Assembly: GCF_001461695.1 (NCBI RefSeq)
Contig: NZ_AUTC01000077.1
Coordinates: 87,322-151,321 of the forward strand
Direction of reading: 5' to 3'
Length of the DNA: 64,000 bases
From: Sinorhizobium fredii USDA 205
Lineage (GTDB): Bacteria; Pseudomonadota; Alphaproteobacteria; Rhizobiales; Rhizobiaceae
The position numbers and the translations under genes are program-made. The notes below the pieces were generated by a model that saw only the letters and a program-made list of their open reading frames with translations, had not been told where the DNA came from and did no database searches. How positions within the stretch are numbered: the stretch's first letter is position 1; the number at the start of each line of letters is the position of its first letter. This document shows, one piece after another, positions 38,084-47,510 of this stretch.

Positions 38084-39598
38084 ATGAAAGTCGGCATCGA
38101 CATGGGAACGACGTCCGAGGGGACTTCGGCCTCGCTCGATATCGAGGAGCTTCTGGCGACGCGTCTCCTGGTACAGGGTAACTCCGGCTCCGGGAAATCG
38201 CATCTGTTGCGCCGCCTGCTCGAACAGTCCGCGCCCTGGGTGCAGCAGTGCATCATCGATCCGGAAGGGGATTTCGTGACGTTGGCCGACAAGTTCGGCC
38301 ATGTGGTGGTTGAGGGAGAGCGCACGGATGCCGAGTTGATCGGCATTGCGACGCGTATACGCCAGCACCGCGTCTCCTGCGTGCTTTCGCTCGAAGGGCT
38401 TGATATCGAGCAGCAGATGCGCAGCGCCGGCGTGTTCCTGAATGCGATGTTCGATGCCGATCGTGACTATTGGTATCCCGTTCTGGTCGTTGTCGACGAG
38501 GCGCAAATGTTCGCGCCCTCTGTCGGCGGCGACGTCTCGGAAGAGGCGCGCAAGATCTCGCTTGGCGCGATGACCAACCTGATGTGCCGCGGCCGCAAGC
38601 GCGGGCTTGCCGGCGTGATCGCCACGCAGCGCCTGGCGAAGCTTGCCAAGAACGTCGCAGCGGAAGCATCCAACTTCCTGATGGGGCGCACCTTCCTCGA
38701 TATCGATATGCAGCGCGCCGCCGATCTGCTCGGCATGGACCGGCGCACGGCCGAAATGTTCCGCGACCTGAAGCGCGGCTCCTTCGTGGCGCTCGGCCCG
38801 GCGCTTTCCCGCCGGCCGCTGAAGGTAACGATCGGACCCGTCGAGACTTCGGCGCGCTCGACGAGCCCGAAGCTGATGCCGCTGCCGGAAGCGCCGCAAG
38901 ACGTCGAGGACCTGATCTTCACGCCGGACCCGGAAGAGCTGAGCCGGCCCGCCATGCGCAGGCCGGTGCCACAGCCGCGGCCCGCGAGCGACATCCTGGC
39001 GGAATTGTCGCGGCCGCGCCCGGAGTCTTTGGCTCCGGTGGAACCTAAGCCGGCGCAGCCCGAAATTTCGGCGGAAGAACGCGAAGCCATGCTTGATGGT
39101 CTATTCGCCGAGATTCTTGCAAATCCCGAGGCGGCATTCCGGCCGGACGCTGAACTCTACCAGGATTTTCTCGTTCGCTGCCGCATTCGCCGTGTGCCCG
39201 GTTCCGCTCCATCCCTGAGTGTCTTTCGGCGTAAAATGGCTGTCGCCCGGTCGGGCGTCGATTCCGACACGGCAGCGACCGAGGCCTGGGCCGCCGCGCT
39301 CCGACTGGCCGATCGGGTAACTGAAGACCTACAGGCTGTCTTCCTGATGATGGCACAGGCGGCCGTTCGTGGCCTGCCGTGCCCTTCGGACACGATGATC
39401 GCGCGCGCTTACGGTACCCACTCGGCGCGTCGTGCGCGGCGGCTGCTCGGCTATTTCGAGGAGCAGGGCCTGATCGTCGTGCATGCGGATTTCTCCGGCA
39501 AGCGCATCGTTGCCTTTCCCGATCTCAGCGCCGAGACCGCGCCGGGCGATGCGAATGCGCTGGATACCGGTGTGTCCGGACGCGCCGCCGCGGAGTGA
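38084..39598 (+). CDS. HerA/FtsK-like P-loop ATPase with C-terminal helical extension
   Basis: The 504-residue product has Walker A QGNSGSGKSHLLRRL (about residues 29-43) and Walker B VLVVVDEAQMF (about 150), then the HerA-type TNLMCRGRKRGLAGVIATQRL segment containing the likely arginine finger and sensor. After about residue 265 comes a Pro-rich linker and a helical C-terminal domain (AVFLMMAQAAVRGLPCPSDT, RRARRLLGYFEEQGLIVVH) resembling a winged helix. HerA proteins usually pair with the nuclease NurA in archaeal end resection, or with SIR2/nuclease partners in defence; no such partner lies here. ATG 38084 has GAGGTGGGA before it. Confidence 0.82.
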   Translation: MKVGIDMGTTSEGTSASLDIEELLATRLLVQGNSGSGKSHLLRRLLEQSAPWVQQCIIDPEGDFVTLADKFGHVVVEGERTDAELIGIATRIRQHRVSCVLSLEGLDIEQQMRSAGVFLNAMFDADRDYWYPVLVVVDEAQMFAPSVGGDVSEEARKISLGAMTNLMCRGRKRGLAGVIATQRLAKLAKNVAAEASNFLMGRTFLDIDMQRAADLLGMDRRTAEMFRDLKRGSFVALGPALSRRPLKVTIGPVETSARSTSPKLMPLPEAPQDVEDLIFTPDPEELSRPAMRRPVPQPRPASDILAELSRPRPESLAPVEPKPAQPEISAEEREAMLDGLFAEILANPEAAFRPDAELYQDFLVRCRIRRVPGSAPSLSVFRRKMAVARSGVDSDTAATEAWAAALRLADRVTEDLQAVFLMMAQAAVRGLPCPSDTMIARAYGTHSARRARRLLGYFEEQGLIVVHADFSGKRIVAFPDLSAETAPGDANALDTGVSGRAAAE

Positions 39599-39637
39599 CG
39601 AGTGCCGGAAATCTCTGCGTTTTTCGCGTAAATCCGT

Positions 39638-39666
39638 TTGACAATTCACCGCCCAGTGCGTAAACA
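39638..39666 (+). promoter_or_regulatory. Probable housekeeping promoter of rpsD
   Basis: TTGACA (39638-39643), 17-base spacer, TAAACA (39661-39666). Transcription would start near 39673, giving a leader of about 165 bases that begins with a GC-rich hairpin. A second TTGACA (39704-39709) lacks a good -10. Confidence 0.55.
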
Positions 39667-39673
39667 CCCGCCC

Positions 39674-39700
39674 AACGCCGGGCAGCGATGCCCGGTGTTT
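39674..39700 (+). terminator. GC-rich hairpin between the HerA-like gene and rpsD
   Basis: AACGCCGGGCA-GCGA-TGCCCGGTGTT is an 11-bp stem followed by TCATTT. It could terminate the HerA-like transcript, or be the first structure of the rpsD leader since it begins just after the predicted promoter. Confidence 0.55.
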
Positions 39701-39839
39701 CATTTGACATGTCCCGTGGTTTCTCCGGCAGCGTGCTCGTGAGAAGCCTGTCAGAACCCCGAAAATGGGTTCAGAGGAGGGCGTGTTTCCTTGATCCGGT
39801 TTGGCAACAAGCCGGTGTAACTGTTTGAAAGGAAATGCG

Positions 39840-40457
39840 ATGAGCAAGCGCGAATCGTCCAAGTACAAAATTGACCGCCGTATGGGCGAAAACATCTGGG
39901 GCCGTCCGAAGTCCCCGGTGAACCGTCGTGAATACGGCCCCGGCCAGCACGGCCAGCGCCGCAAGTCCAAGCTTTCCGACTTCGGCGTGCAGCTGCGCGC
40001 CAAGCAGAAGCTGAAGGGCTACTACGGCGACATCCGTGAAAAGCAGTTCCGCGCCATCTTCGCCGAAGCTTCCCGCCGCAAGGGCGACACCCCGGAAAAC
40101 CTGATCGGTCTGCTCGAATCGCGCCTCGACGCGATCGTCTACCGCGCCAAGTTCGTCCCGACCGTCTTTGCCGCCCGCCAGTTCGTCAACCACGGCCACG
40201 TCAAGGTCAACGGCGTTCGCGTCAATATCGGTTCCTACCGTTGCAAGGCGGGCGACGTCATCGAAGTCAAGGACAAGTCCAAGCAGCTCGTTTCGGTTCT
40301 CGAATCGGTTCAGCTCGCTGAGCGTGACGTTCCGGACTACATCGAAGCCGACCACAACAAGATGGTCGCGACGTTCGTCCGCGTTCCGGCCCTGACCGAC
40401 GTTCCGTATCCGGTCGTCATGGAGCCGCACCTGGTCGTCGAATTTTATTCGCGTTAA
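39840..40457 (+). CDS. rpsD: 30S ribosomal protein S4
   Basis: S4 is a primary 16S rRNA-binding protein and, in E. coli, autoregulates its operon. The 205-residue product begins [20 protein letters not shown], and has the S4 RNA-binding domain ([37 protein letters not shown]) and a typical C-terminus. No N-terminal zinc cysteines, so it is the C-minus form. ATG 39840 follows GAAAGGA. It is monocistronic with a strong terminator, not in an alpha operon. Confidence 0.98.
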   Translation: MSKRESSKYKIDRRMGENIWGRPKSPVNRREYGPGQHGQRRKSKLSDFGVQLRAKQKLKGYYGDIREKQFRAIFAEASRRKGDTPENLIGLLESRLDAIVYRAKFVPTVFAARQFVNHGHVKVNGVRVNIGSYRCKAGDVIEVKDKSKQLVSVLESVQLAERDVPDYIEADHNKMVATFVRVPALTDVPYPVVMEPHLVVEFYSR

Positions 40458-40480
40458 TCCGGGTCAGGCCTGTCAATTTC

Positions 40481-40511
40481 AAAAACCGCCCGGAGACGGG
40501 CGGTTTTTTTG
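40481..40511 (+). terminator. Intrinsic terminator of rpsD
   Basis: AAACCGCCCG-GAGA-CGGGCGGTTT running into T7, 25 bases after the stop. One of the best-formed terminators in the window. Confidence 0.93.
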
Positions 40512-40600
40512 TACGTGAATGTCGGAACGAACCCACCGGGATTGGACTGGGATGCGCGTGAGCCACCCATCCGTTCCCGCTCGAGATCGAGGAGTGCCGT

Positions 40601-41548
40601 ATGCCGGAGCAGAAAGCGCCACAGGATCTTCAACTGATCCTCGACGATATCTATCGCGAGCTGACGCCGCGGCTCGGGGAGGGCAAGGTTGCCGACTATA
40701 TTCCCCAGCTTGCCCGCGTTAATCCGCAGCATTTCGGCATGGCGATCGTCACGACGGGCGGCGAGCTGCATCGCGTCGGCGATGCGGAGGTGCCGTTCTC
40801 GATCCAGAGTATTTCCAAGGTGTTCACGCTGACGCTGGCGCTCGGCAAGCATGGCGAGAACATCTGGCACCGGGTCGGGCGAGAGCCATCCGGTTCGGCC
40901 TTCAACTCGATCGTGCAGCTCGAGCACGAAGGCGGCAAGCCGCGCAATCCGTTCATCAATGCCGGGGCGATCACAATCAGCGATCTTATCCTCGCCGGTC
41001 ATACGCCGAAGGAATTGATCGGCGAGATCGTGCGCTTCGTCCGCTATCTGGCCGACGACGAGAATATCGTCATCGACCACGAAGTGGCCCGCTCCGAGAC
41101 CGTCACCGGCTTCCGCAATTTCGCACTTGCCAGTTTCATGCGCTCCTTCGGACGCCTCGATCACCCGGTCGAGCACGTCCTCGGCGTCTATTTTCACCAT
41201 TGCGCGCTCGCCATGACCTGCAGCCAGCTCGCCAAGGCCGGGCTTTTCCTCGCCGCCGGCGGCACCAATCCCTTGACCGGGCATTCGGTTGTGTCGCGCC
41301 AGCGGGCCCGGCGCATCAATGCGCTGATGCTGACCTGCGGCCACTATGACGGTTCCGGCGATTTCGCCTATCGCGTCGGCCTGCCCGGCAAGAGCGGCGT
41401 CGGCGGCGGCATCATGGCGGTTGCACCCGGCAAGGCCTCCATCGCCGTCTGGTCGCCTGGCCTTAACGAAAACGGCAATTCGCTGCTGGGATCGCTTGCG
41501 CTCGAAATGCTGGCCGCCCGCACCGGCTGGTCGGTCTTCGGCCCGTGA
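40601..41548 (+). CDS. glsA: Glutaminase
   Basis: GlsA hydrolyses glutamine to glutamate and ammonia. The 315-residue product belongs to the serine-dependent beta-lactamase-like glutaminases: catalytic S-x-x-K in [10 protein letters not shown], then [27 protein letters not shown], and [23 protein letters not shown] near the C-terminus. ATG 40601 follows GAGGAG. About 110 bases later ttcA begins. Confidence 0.95.
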   Translation: MPEQKAPQDLQLILDDIYRELTPRLGEGKVADYIPQLARVNPQHFGMAIVTTGGELHRVGDAEVPFSIQSISKVFTLTLALGKHGENIWHRVGREPSGSAFNSIVQLEHEGGKPRNPFINAGAITISDLILAGHTPKELIGEIVRFVRYLADDENIVIDHEVARSETVTGFRNFALASFMRSFGRLDHPVEHVLGVYFHHCALAMTCSQLAKAGLFLAAGGTNPLTGHSVVSRQRARRINALMLTCGHYDGSGDFAYRVGLPGKSGVGGGIMAVAPGKASIAVWSPGLNENGNSLLGSLALEMLAARTGWSVFGP

Positions 41549-41656
41549 GAACGGACAGATCGCCCGTTTTTCCTTGATCTTCCGGGCCGGACGGGGCAAG
41601 TGCTGGTGCAGACCTTTGGGCGCTCCATTGTCGCCGCAGATTCCGAGACCACCGCC

Positions 41657-42547
41657 ATGGAACTCTCACAATCGTCCCAGTGCGAAACGACGAGCATTGC
41701 TGTCGACGACGAAGAACCCGGCTTCGACACCGGCGCCCATCCGCTGTTTGCACGGATGCCGCCCTCCGTCTCCTTCAACAAGCTCAGGAAACGCCTGTTG
41801 CGCCAGGTGCGGCAGGCTTTTGACGATTTCGGCATGCTGAAGGGGTCGAAGCGCTGGCTTGTCGGCGTTTCGGGCGGCAAGGACAGTTACAGCCTGCTGG
41901 CACTGCTGATGGACCTCAAATGGCGCGGGCTTCTGCCGGTCGAGCTCATTGCCTGCAATCTCGACCAGGGACAGCCGAACTTTCCGAAACATGTCCTGCC
42001 GGACTATCTCGCTTCGATCGGTGTCGAGCACCGGATCGAGTACCGCGACACCTATTCGATCGTGAAGGAAAAGGTGCCGACGGGTGCCACCTACTGTTCG
42101 CTCTGTTCGCGGCTGCGACGTGGCAACCTCTACCGTATCGCGCGGGAGGAGGGGTGCGACGCGCTGGTGCTCGGGCACCATCGCGAAGATATTCTCGAAA
42201 CCTTCTTCATGAATTTCTTCCATGGCGGTCGGCTCGCATCCATGCCGGCGAAGCTTCTGAATGACGAAGGTGATCTGACGGTCCTGCGGCCACTCGCCTA
42301 CGCGGCCGAGGACGACCTCGCGAAGTTCGCCACAGCCATGGAGTTTCCGATCATACCCTGCGACCTTTGCGGCTCGCAGGACGGTCTCGAGCGCAATGCG
42401 ATGAAAGCGATGCTTGCAGATATCGAGCGGCGCATGCCCGGCCGCAAGGACACGATGCTGCGGGCGCTCGGGCATGTGAACCCATCGCATCTCCTCGACC
42501 CGAAGCTTTTCGATTTCCAGTCCCTTTCTCCGGAGCCCAAAGAATGA
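41657..42547 (+). CDS. ttcA: tRNA 2-thiocytidine synthetase
   Basis: TtcA thiolates cytidine 32 of tRNAs, using a [4Fe-4S] cluster. The 296-residue product has the PP-loop [13 protein letters not shown] and the two CxxC pairs that hold the cluster (TYCSLCSRL and PCDLCGSQ). Start is taken at ATG 41657 (MELSQSSQ); an in-frame GTG at 41600 would add 19 residues and cannot be excluded. Its stop overlaps the next gene by four bases (ATGA). Interestingly another position-32 modifier (TrmJ-like) lies 5 kb upstream. Confidence 0.93.
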   Translation: MELSQSSQCETTSIAVDDEEPGFDTGAHPLFARMPPSVSFNKLRKRLLRQVRQAFDDFGMLKGSKRWLVGVSGGKDSYSLLALLMDLKWRGLLPVELIACNLDQGQPNFPKHVLPDYLASIGVEHRIEYRDTYSIVKEKVPTGATYCSLCSRLRRGNLYRIAREEGCDALVLGHHREDILETFFMNFFHGGRLASMPAKLLNDEGDLTVLRPLAYAAEDDLAKFATAMEFPIIPCDLCGSQDGLERNAMKAMLADIERRMPGRKDTMLRALGHVNPSHLLDPKLFDFQSLSPEPKE

Positions 42548-43368
42548 GCCAGTCCGTCGACATCGCCGCCCTTGCCAACCTTTTGCAGGAGGCGGCGGTG
42601 AAGGAGATCCTGCCGCGCTTCCGGAACCTGGAATCGGGCGATGTGCGGATGAAGTCCGAAGCGATCGACCTGGTGACGGAAGGCGACGAGGCCGCCGAAA
42701 GGCTTATCAAGTCGAAGATCGACGCAGTCGCGCCGGGAGCGGTGTTTATCGGCGAGGAGTCGGTCGCAGCCGATCCCGCGCTCCTTGACAAGCTGGCGGA
42801 TGCCGACCTTGCCATCGTCGTCGATCCGATCGACGGGACGTTCAATTTCGCCGCCGGTCTGCCGCTCTTCGGGGTGATGGCGAGCGTCGTTGCCAAGGGC
42901 GAGACCGTGGCCGGGATCATCTACGATCCGCTCGGCAATGACTGGGTAATTGCCGAGAAGGGATCCGGCGCCTGGATGTGCCGACCGAATGGGTCGCAGG
43001 AGAAGCTGTCGGTCACCGCCGGCGTGCCGATCGAAAGCATGGTCGGCGGGGCATCGACCGGATTCTACAAGGAAGACGACCGCAGGATCGTCATGGGCAA
43101 TATGGCCAAGGTGAGGATCGCCACCAGCTACCGCTGCGCGGCGCATGAATACCGCATCTTCGCCGCCGGTCATCTGCATTTCCTGATGTACCAGAAGCTC
43201 ATGCCGTGGGACCATCTCGCCGGCACGCTGATCGCCGAAGAGGCCGGTGCCTATGCGGCGCGTTTCGACGGATCGCGCTACCTGCCGGCGCATACCAATG
43301 GCGGGCTGCTGCTCGCCACGGACAAGGAAAGCTGGGAGACGCTGCGGCGCGAGGTCTTCACGGTCTGA
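42544..43368 (+). CDS. Inositol-monophosphatase-family protein
   Basis: The 274-residue product has the lithium-sensitive metal-dependent phosphatase motifs: [46 protein letters not shown] (metal ligands in DPIDGT), and [15 protein letters not shown] near the C-terminus. Substrate could be inositol-1-phosphate, histidinol phosphate or 3'-phosphoadenosine 5'-phosphate; sequence does not decide. It is coupled to ttcA by an ATGA overlap, and followed by a strong bidirectional hairpin. Confidence 0.9.
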   Translation: MSQSVDIAALANLLQEAAVKEILPRFRNLESGDVRMKSEAIDLVTEGDEAAERLIKSKIDAVAPGAVFIGEESVAADPALLDKLADADLAIVVDPIDGTFNFAAGLPLFGVMASVVAKGETVAGIIYDPLGNDWVIAEKGSGAWMCRPNGSQEKLSVTAGVPIESMVGGASTGFYKEDDRRIVMGNMAKVRIATSYRCAAHEYRIFAAGHLHFLMYQKLMPWDHLAGTLIAEEAGAYAARFDGSRYLPAHTNGGLLLATDKESWETLRREVFTV

Positions 43369-43398
43369 TCAGGAATGATGCAGAGTTCGTAAATGGAT

Positions 43399-43432
43399 GG
43401 AGCCCGCCCGGACAACCGGGCGGGCTCCCTCT
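43399..43432. terminator. Bidirectional hairpin between convergent transcripts
   Basis: GGAGCCCGCCCGG-ACAA-CCGGGCGGGCTCC is a perfect 13-bp stem. Followed by CTCTT on plus and by CATCC on minus, so no strong T run on either side. It sits between the phosphatase gene (plus) and the broken MFS gene (minus). Confidence 0.7.
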
Positions 43433-44744
43433 TATATGTGGCCACCGCCGTGATCGTGCTCTGCGGCCTGGTCGCCCGGATGCGTGAAGAGCTTTCCGTT
43501 TTCCGCCCAGAGCGTCGCGGCAATGGTCAGTAGCCCGAAGAGGGCGTAGCCGCCGAACAGGGGCTGCAGCGTTCCGTTGAAGAGCTGGCCGACGGCGCTG
43601 CCGATGAGGGCGCCGGCGGTCGTCGAGATGAAGCCGGTGATCGCCGTGGCCGTTCCGGCGAGATGGCCCATCGGCTCAAGGCTGATCGCCGTGAAATTGG
43701 TGGCGATCACGGCGAGAACATCAGCAGTACTGAGAACATCATATAGCTGACGATGAAGGCAGGAGTGCCGGCCAGCGACACCACGTAGCCCACGGCTGCA
43801 ACCAACGTGAACATGATCAGCGCGGCGTGCGAGATGCGGCGCATGCCGAAGCTGCGGACGAAATAGCCATTGGCAAAGTTTGCGACGGCAATGCCGCCGG
43901 CCGTTCCAGCAAAAGCGATCGGCAGCCAATCGGCAAGGCCGTAAATCTCGCCGAAAATCTGCTGGACGCTGACGATATAGGCACAGATGACGGCCGTGAA
44001 CAGCGTCAGGCCGATCATGTAACCGCAGGTGATGCGGTTCGTCAGGACCGTGCGGAATCCTGAAAGGATAGCGCCGACGGAGAGCGGCAGACGCTCTTCA
44101 GCCGGGAGAGACTCCGACATGCGCGTCCGGGCCAGGAGGAACAGGGCCAGGCCGATCAGTCCGATCAGGATGAAGATCCAGTGCCAATCGGCATAGACGA
44201 TGACCAACTGTCCAAGCGACGGAGCGACGATCGGCACGATCATGAAGACGATCATCACATAGGACATGACGCGCGCCATCTCGCGACCGCCGAAACAGTC
44301 GCGAACGATCGCCATGGTCGTGATCCGCACGGCCGCGGCACCGATGCCTTGAATGAAACGGAGCACGAGCAGCGCTTCGAAGCTCGCCGCCTGCGAGGCG
44401 GCAAAGCTCGAAAGGGTGAAGAAGGCCAATCCGCCGAGCAGCACGACACGGCGCCCGAAAGCGTCCGAAAGGCTGCCGAAGAAAATCTGCGAAAAGCCGA
44501 ATCCGAGGAAGAAGATGCCGATGACGAGCTGCGCGTCATTGGCATTGGCGACACCGAACGACTGGCCGATGTTCGATAGCGCCGGCAGCATGCTGTCGAT
44601 CGCAAGGGCGACGCTCGCCGTCATCACGGCAATGGTCACGATGAATTCGACGAGGCCCATGCCGATGCGCACAGCGCCTGAAACTGTGTCGACAGGTTCC
44701 GCTTGTTGTGCAGTGTTGGGGGTGTTTTCTGAAATGGAAGTCAT
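43432..44744 (-). pseudogene. Bcr/CflA-type MFS drug transporter, broken by a frameshift
   Basis: From ATG 44744 (MTSISENTPN) the protein reads through about ten helices in normal MFS order, with the Bcr/CflA signature GSLSDAFGRR after helix 2, then stops at 43707 after FSVLLMFSP. The missing helices continue in another frame, VIATNFTAISLEPMGHLAGT to GQLFNGTLQPLFGG, ending at 43432. One inserted or deleted base near 43707-43722 explains it. The intact paralogue next door aligns across the join (ANFNAMAMEPLGHVAGTA). It may be a real inactivation or a base-calling error. Confidence 0.85.
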
Positions 44745-44809
44745 TGGAATATCCACAAGAGGCAGATTTGGGAGGAACAATCCGGCCTATGCCGAACCGG
44801 GCATCCGGC

Positions 44810-46048
44810 TTAGCCGGCAGGATTGTGCGGTTTGAAAAGCCGGCCGCCCTCTGCGATCAGCACAAAGACAAGGGCAAGGACGGCGACGGTGAAGAAGCCG
44901 ACGGCGAGCGGCGTCACGGTGCCGTCGAAGGCCTGGCCGATGAAGGCGCCAATGGCGCCGCCGCTGATCGTCTGCACGAAGCCGAGGACCGACGAGGCCG
45001 TACCGGCCACATGCCCGAGCGGCTCCATGGCCATGGCGTTGAAATTCGCAAAGATCACGCCGAACTGGAACATCGCCGCGGCGTAGAGGACCACGAAGAT
45101 CGGCAACGGCAATGGTCCAGCCAGCGACGCCGACATCCAGACGAAGCTCGCCAGGGTGAAGCCGAGCAGGGCTGCATGCGAGAGGGCCCGCATGCCGAAG
45201 CGCTGCACGAGACGAGAATTGGCGAAGGAGGCGACCGCCATCAGGCCGGCGAAACCCGCAAAGGCGACCGGAAACCATACGCCGAGGCCGTAGATGCCGA
45301 CGAGCACCTGCTGCGCCGAATTGACGAAGCCGAAGAGCGCACCGAAGATCACGGATGTCGCCAGGGTGTAGAAGAGGGCGATCCGGTTGGTCAGGACGAT
45401 ACGGAAGCCGTCCAGGATCGCAGCCGCCGTGAGGGGACGCCGATTTTCAGGAGCCAGGGTCTCCTTCAATCGCACAGCGACGGCGGCCGTGGCGGCAAGC
45501 GCGTACAGCGCGATCACGACAAAGATCATGTGCCATTCCGCGAAGAGCATGATCAATTGGCCGATGCTCGGCGCGATCACCGGAACGATCATGAACACCA
45601 TCATGACCAGCGACATGATCTCCGCCATCTGGCGGCCACCATAGATGTCGCGCACGACGGAGACTGTCACCACGCGAATTGCAGCCGCGCCGACGCCTTG
45701 AACAAAGCGGAAGAACAGAAGTGCCGCGAAGGTCGGGACGAAAACAATGGCCAGGGCGCTCAAGGCATAAAGTGCCAGGCCGCCCAGCAGCGGCGCCTTC
45801 CGTCCGAGCCGGTCGGAAAGCGGCCCGAAGAAGAGCTGCGCGAAACCCATGCCGAACAGATAGGCGGACAAGATATATTGCCGGTCGTTCTCATCGGCGA
45901 CCCCAAGGCTCGCACCGATCTCCTGCAGCCCCGGCAGCATGATGTCGATCGAAATCGCGTTGATGGACATCAGCATCGCCATCAGGGCGATGAACTGGGC
46001 CTTGCTCAGGCCGGAAAGCATGGCGGTTTGATCTATCGGCTTTGTCAT
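44810..46048 (-). CDS. Bcr/CflA-family MFS multidrug efflux transporter
   Basis: The 412-residue product is a twelve-helix drug:proton antiporter. It begins MTKPIDQTAMLSG at ATG 46048; the helix 2-3 loop has the signature GPLSDRLGRKAPLLGG, and the last helices match the Bcr/CflA group. It is the intact member of a tandem pair; the downstream paralogue, 65 bases away, is frameshifted. Substrates of the Bcr type include bicyclomycin, sulfonamides and dipeptides, but nothing local narrows this. Confidence 0.92.
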   Translation of the reverse strand: MTKPIDQTAMLSGLSKAQFIALMAMLMSINAISIDIMLPGLQEIGASLGVADENDRQYILSAYLFGMGFAQLFFGPLSDRLGRKAPLLGGLALYALSALAIVFVPTFAALLFFRFVQGVGAAAIRVVTVSVVRDIYGGRQMAEIMSLVMMVFMIVPVIAPSIGQLIMLFAEWHMIFVVIALYALAATAAVAVRLKETLAPENRRPLTAAAILDGFRIVLTNRIALFYTLATSVIFGALFGFVNSAQQVLVGIYGLGVWFPVAFAGFAGLMAVASFANSRLVQRFGMRALSHAALLGFTLASFVWMSASLAGPLPLPIFVVLYAAAMFQFGVIFANFNAMAMEPLGHVAGTASSVLGFVQTISGGAIGAFIGQAFDGTVTPLAVGFFTVAVLALVFVLIAEGGRLFKPHNPAG

Positions 46049-46424
46049 TTCATGAATCCCGCTGACCGTCAGCCTAGCAGTCGGTCCAGAGCTGGCCGCC
46101 TTAATGTGGAAGGCGCAGCACATTCTTTAATACGTTGATCTGTCTTTAAAACTTCGGTCTTCAGTCGAGCCGCACTGCTTGGCTGCTCGGAATATGCTTG
46201 TTGCGAGAACGCACGCCCTACAGTAGGGCAATGCGATCCTTCGATCGCCCTCATTGGGGCAAGTCCAGAGGCTGTCGATGCACGGCCGTCGAAGCGCATT
46301 CCGGGCGGAGAATCTGTCCGCTTGGTCATGGAGCACATCGAAAATTAGCCGAGAGGCATATAGTCCCGGAATCAAAAAAGGCGGTCAGCCCGCCTTTTCC
46401 GAAATCTGTTCGGTACAGACGGTA
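46049..46424. other. 375-base gene-free stretch between the MFS and grxD genes
   Basis: The only structure I recognise is the grxD terminator at 46374-46398. The rest would hold the promoter of the MFS pair. Short open frames here show no family resemblance. Confidence 0.5.
46374..46399 (-). terminator. Intrinsic terminator of the bolA-grxD end of the cluster
   Basis: On the minus strand AAGGCGGG-CTGA-CCGCCTT runs into TTTT, about 25 bases past the grxD stop. Confidence 0.88.
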
Positions 46425-46760
46425 TCAGGCAGCGCCCTTTACGGAAATTCCCTGTCCTTCAAGATGCTCCTGCAACTCGCCCGCCTGAAACATCTCGCGC
46501 ACGATGTCGCAACCGCCGACGAACTCGCCCTTCACGTAGAGCTGCGGAATGGTCGGCCAGTTGGAGTAGTCCTTGATGCCCTGGCGCAGGTCCGCATCGG
46601 CGAGCACGTTGATGCCCTTGTAGTCGACGCCGATATAGTCGAGGATCTGCACCACCTGGCCGGAGAAACCACACTGCGGAAACTGCGGCGTGCCCTTCAT
46701 GAAGAGAACGACGTCGTTCGTCTTGACTTCGTTGTCGATGAAATCGTGAATTCCGCTCAT
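46425..46760 (-). CDS. grxD: Monothiol glutaredoxin (CGFS type, Grx4/GrxD)
   Basis: The 111-residue protein has the monothiol active site CGFS in [11 protein letters not shown], the KGTPQFP stretch before it, and the [19 protein letters not shown] segment that binds glutathione. CGFS glutaredoxins carry a glutathione-ligated [2Fe-2S] cluster and work with BolA proteins in iron-sulfur trafficking. A bolA gene lies just upstream on the same strand, in line with that partnership. Confidence 0.96.
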   Translation of the reverse strand: MSGIHDFIDNEVKTNDVVLFMKGTPQFPQCGFSGQVVQILDYIGVDYKGINVLADADLRQGIKDYSNWPTIPQLYVKGEFVGGCDIVREMFQAGELQEHLEGQGISVKGAA

Positions 46761-46895
46761 GTTGTCTTCCTTCCTGGGCCGGCTTCAAGGGCCGGATGTC
46801 GCCTTTGCAGCTTAAATAGCATGCATGGGCGCCGTTTTCACCCACCCAATTCGCAAAAATGTTGATGGTCCTCAAAATGTGGCTTTCGAACCACC

Positions 46896-47141
46896 TCAAG
46901 CGGAGCGACGGCGCACTTTGCTTCGGGACGCGGCGGTGCGGCGCCGGCTCACCTGCTTCTTCGCCGGTCTCCGGATCGCGGCCTCGATTATCTCCGCGAG
47001 GATACCGCCGGCCGCTGACGTCTTGCTGGTACGGCGCTTCGTACGCCTTGTTGCCGTCCTCTTGGCGCCGGTCTTTTTCAGGATCTCCTTCAGCGCGCTG
47101 TCAACGCCGCCGCTGACGAGTTCCTTGATCAGATCCGCCAT
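46896..47141 (-). CDS. Small Lys/Arg-rich protein between bolA and grxD
   Basis: The 81-residue product has two short helical segments (LIKELVSGGVDSALKEILKK and AAGGILAEIIEAAIRRP) and two strongly basic stretches (KRTATRRTKRRTSKTS and KKQVSRRRTAASRSKVRRRS). It looks like a nucleic-acid-binding or histone-like small protein. It begins 6 bases after bolA stops, so the two are in one operon. I do not recognise a family. The strongly biased composition makes homology searching by eye unreliable. Confidence 0.65.
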   Translation of the reverse strand: MADLIKELVSGGVDSALKEILKKTGAKRTATRRTKRRTSKTSAAGGILAEIIEAAIRRPAKKQVSRRRTAASRSKVRRRSA

Positions 47142-47147
47142 GGCGGC

Positions 47148-47381
47148 TTACTCCGGCGCGCTGGTCTGCAAGGCGAGCGCATGAAGGATGCCGCCCATAT
47201 TTCCTTTGAGAGCGTTGTAGACCATCTGGTGCTGCTGCACGCGGGTCTTGCCACGAAACGCTTCGGCCACGACTTCGGCGGCATAGTGGTCGCCGTCACC
47301 GGCCAAATCGCGGATCGTGACCTTAGCGCCGGGGATCCCGGCCTTGATCATGTCTTCGATATCGCCTGGTGTCATGGGCAT
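47148..47381 (-). CDS. bolA: BolA-family protein
   Basis: The 77-residue product begins MPMTPGDIEDMIKAGIPGAK and carries the BolA core (DGDHYAAEVVAEAFRGKTRV then QQHQMVYNALKGNMGGILHAL), including the conserved His. BolA proteins bind CGFS glutaredoxins to form a mixed [2Fe-2S] heterodimer used in iron-sulfur trafficking and iron sensing. The grxD gene follows two positions later. The open frame extends upstream but those residues do not belong to the family. Confidence 0.93.
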   Translation of the reverse strand: MPMTPGDIEDMIKAGIPGAKVTIRDLAGDGDHYAAEVVAEAFRGKTRVQQHQMVYNALKGNMGGILHALALQTSAPE

Positions 47382-47510
47382 GATATGCCAACTCCCTATG
47401 TTATTCTTGCTACGGCGGCAGGGTTCCGCCACCGCTCGTGAATTCAAGGGAACCACGATTCAGGGGCGGAAGGCAAATGGTGATTTGATTGTTTCGAGCC
47501 CCGTCTCCGG

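Noticed and set aside
46049..46373. Small open frames upstream of the MFS pump as a possible regulator gene
   Set aside because: None shows a helix-turn-helix or other domain; they overlap in several frames and lack ribosome binding sites.
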